A DNA stretch of 15,814 nt, from positions 19,831 to 35,644 of the forward strand of contig DBWH01000027.1 of the NCBI GenBank assembly GCA_002308595.1. Reading direction: 5' to 3'. Of this stretch, positions 14,488 to 15,814 are shown in pieces. The notes under the pieces are model-generated. The model was given only the letters and a program-made list of their open reading frames with translations. It had not been told where the DNA came from and ran no database searches. A program made the position numbers and the translations under genes. The number at the start of each line of letters is the position of its first letter. Within the stretch, counting starts at the first letter, position 1. The stretch is from Mageeibacillus sp. UBA1243 (lineage in GTDB: Bacteria > Bacillota > Clostridia > UBA1212).

Positions 14488-14570
14488 GCAAGTCGCAAAT
14501 AAATCGTCGCAAGACACCTTGTGTGCTTTTAGAAGTACAGTCGGTTTTTAAATTCTCTTTTGCGACTTGC
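14488..14570. repeat. 12-base perfect inverted repeat past the MBOAT stop
   Basis: GCAAGTCGCAAA (14488-14499) and TTTGCGACTTGC (14559-14570) are exact inverted copies 59 bases apart. The right arm begins 9 bases past the MBOAT stop codon. Together with the adjacent hairpin at 14437-14484 it could fold the whole spacer. GTCGCAA recurs a third time at about 14505-14511. No coding sequence lies in the spacer. Confidence 0.6.
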
Positions 14571-14578
14571 GTAAAGAG

Positions 14579-15814
14579 TCAAAAATCAAAATAAATGAAC
14601 GCAGAGCATGCGGAATTTGCGTATAGCAGCAGCCATGCCCAGACCACTGTCCAGATCATGACGATGACTGCGGCGGGTGCGACGAAGTTCATTGGCGGTT
14701 TCTTTGAGGGCTGAAGGCTGTGCTCCGACGGGATCGAAAGGCTCGCGCGGCCGCTGTCGATGAGATAAAGGACTGCGATACCGGCAAGGACGATGATCAC
14801 GCTTGCGGTGCTGCCGAAAATGCCTGCGGTGCTGCCGCCTTTAAACGAGAATATCGTGGCGATGATTTTGAGCGCGTCTGCCATGCTCGCGGCGCGGAAG
14901 AATATCCAGAGGAAGCAGACGATTGCAAAAGTCGCGCCTCTGCGAAGGTTTTTTATGATATTGCCGGCGGGGTCAAGCCCTGCTTTTTTCCAGAGCCTGT
15001 CGCGGGCGGGCAGCGTGAAGCGTCCGATCACCGCAAAGAGACCGTGGAGAAGTCCCCAGACGACAAAGTGCCACGCGGCGCCGTGCCAGAGACCGCTTAT
15101 GAAAAAGACAATCATGAGGTTGAGGGCCGTCCTGACGCTTCCTTTTCTGCTGCCGCCGAGGGGTATGTAGACGTAGTCCCTCAGCCAGCCTGAGAGCGAA
15201 ATGTGCCAGCGGCGCCAGAAATCGCCGATGCCGACCGCGGAATAAGGCCTGTCAAAGTTCTTCGAGAGCCTGACGCCAAGGAGCTCCGCCGCGCCCGTCG
15301 CAATGTCCGTATATCCCGAAAAATCGCAGAAAATCTGGATCGCGAAAAGTATGACGCCTATTGCCGTGAAGCCGCTCCCGGCAGCCGCAGGGTCCGCAAA
15401 TATCGCGTTCACAGGGCCCGCAAGCATGTCCGCGACGGCAATCTTCTTGAAGAAGCCGATGAGTATACGTCCGAGGCCTGAGCAGGCGCTTTCGAACGTC
15501 AGTTTCATTGGCGATTTCAGCTGCGGGATGAGGACCTCAGCCTTCTCGATCGGGCCGGCAACGAGCTGCGGGAAGAATGACACGAAAAGTGCGAAATAGC
15601 CAATGTGCCTCTCCGGGGCGATTTTTCCCCGCGCGACGTCTATCACGTAGCCCATCGCCTGGAACGTGTAGAACGATATGCCGACCGGCAGTATCACGTC
15701 GGGGACGCTGATTGCCCCGCCCTGCGCGATGCGGTTGATGTTTTCGACTATGAAGCCGAAGTATTTGAAGTAGATCAAGGCGCCGCCGCAGAGGAGGCAG
15801 GCAGACGCGGCGGC
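14579..15814 (-). CDS. MBOAT family O-acyltransferase (AlgI/DltB type), 5' end outside window
   Basis: This is a multi-pass membrane acyltransferase that hands acyl (usually acetyl) groups from the cytosol to surface polysaccharide via a partner protein. 411 residues are visible, and the frame stays open to the right edge, so the N-terminal helices are missing. Hallmarks are PVGISFYTFQAMGYVIDV, FFPQLVAGPI, CDFSGYTDIA, the long signature DFWRRWHISLSGWLRDYVYI followed by PLGG, and GLWHGA, whose His (about visible residue 244) is the conserved catalytic histidine. The TTG at 15776-15778 is not a convincing start. Downstream on the same strand is the SGNH protein, the expected partner. An AlgI-type alginate role is unlikely in this setting, so the glycan is unknown. 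Confidence 0.93.
   Translation of the reverse strand, partial: AAASACLLCGGALIYFKYFGFIVENINRIAQGGAISVPDVILPVGISFYTFQAMGYVIDVARGKIAPERHIGYFALFVSFFPQLVAGPIEKAEVLIPQLKSPMKLTFESACSGLGRILIGFFKKIAVADMLAGPVNAIFADPAAAGSGFTAIGVILFAIQIFCDFSGYTDIATGAAELLGVRLSKNFDRPYSAVGIGDFWRRWHISLSGWLRDYVYIPLGGSRKGSVRTALNLMIVFFISGLWHGAAWHFVVWGLLHGLFAVIGRFTLPARDRLWKKAGLDPAGNIIKNLRRGATFAIVCFLWIFFRAASMADALKIIATIFSFKGGSTAGIFGSTASVIIVLAGIAVLYLIDSGRASLSIPSEHSLQPSKKPPMNFVAPAAVIVMIWTVVWAWLLLYANSACSAFIYFDF

Larger units (their letters stand above)
104..15513. repeat. Dispersed iterated octamer CATTGGCG, 15 copies
   Basis: CGCCAATG occurs at 104, 593, 1435, 3865, 6105, 6928, 7782, 8368, 13459 and 13906. CATTGGCG occurs at 8004, 10137, 13765, 14690 and 15506 (start bases, found by eye). 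Equal base use predicts about 0.5. The shorter ATTGGCG has at least seven further copies (for example near 763, 5586, 5667, 6752, 8827, 10394 and 12119). All 15 octamers lie inside genes, in four codon contexts: ATT-GGC, TTG-GCG, GCC-AAT and CCA-ATG. The one-base variant CGCCGATG/CATCGGCG occurs about twice. Confidence 0.75.

Noticed and set aside
1..15814. CRISPR array, rRNA, complete IS element or phage attachment site
   Set aside because: No regularly spaced 25-40 base repeats, rRNA-like blocks, intact transposase or paired attachment-type direct repeats at the island edges could be found by eye.

Overview
The window reads as a chromosomal segment of an anaerobic, probably gut-associated Bacillota (Clostridia-like) bacterium. 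The reasons are the rbgA-rnhB-yraN gene order, strong purine-rich Shine-Dalgarno sites, sigma-A-type promoters with 17-base spacers, oxygen-sensitive Fe-S hydro-lyase subunits and a GH127 arabinosidase-type enzyme. No 16S rRNA or other phylogenetic marker is present, so this placement is an inference. Most genes lie on the minus strand and are fairly GC-rich. About 8.9-11.9 kb is clearly AT-richer, carries plus-strand genes and holds decayed mobile or defence genes, so I read it as an acquired island.

Layout, left to right. At 1-5.5 kb (all minus strand) are an SLC45-type sugar MFS transporter cut by the window edge, a YraN-type endonuclease-fold protein, RNase HII, the ribosome-assembly GTPase RbgA, the two subunits of a tartrate dehydratase/class I fumarase-type enzyme, and a Cys-rich DUF2284 protein. 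The last is preceded by a good promoter at 5484-5512. Short spacings and the lack of a strong internal terminator suggest one long transcript or a few overlapping ones. At 5.5-8.9 kb a GH127 glycosidase and a MATE exporter form an operon from a promoter at 8861-8889.

The island (8.9-11.9 kb) holds a small two-helix membrane protein, a Fic AMP-transferase-type protein with a C-terminal winged helix and a four-site operator array, and the scar of a type I restriction-modification locus. Only the first 33 codons of hsdM and the last ~85 of hsdR remain. Next to it is a wrecked IS21 istB on the other strand. A strong terminator at 11819-11856 closes the island side of the next gene.

At 11.9-15.8 kb (minus strand) are three cell-surface genes: a GtrB/DPM-type membrane glycosyltransferase, an SGNH (AlgJ/AlgX-like) protein fused to a leucine-rich-repeat domain, and an MBOAT O-acyltransferase cut by the right edge. 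The last two look like a glycan O-acylation pair. They are separated by an unusually structured ~200-base spacer with a 20-base perfect palindrome, a 48-base hairpin and a 12-base inverted repeat.

Across the whole window the octamer CATTGGCG (or its complement) occurs 15 times by eye, where about 0.5 is expected for equal base use. It is used in four different codon contexts on both strands, so it looks like a DNA-level signal rather than a protein motif. This is the observation most worth following.
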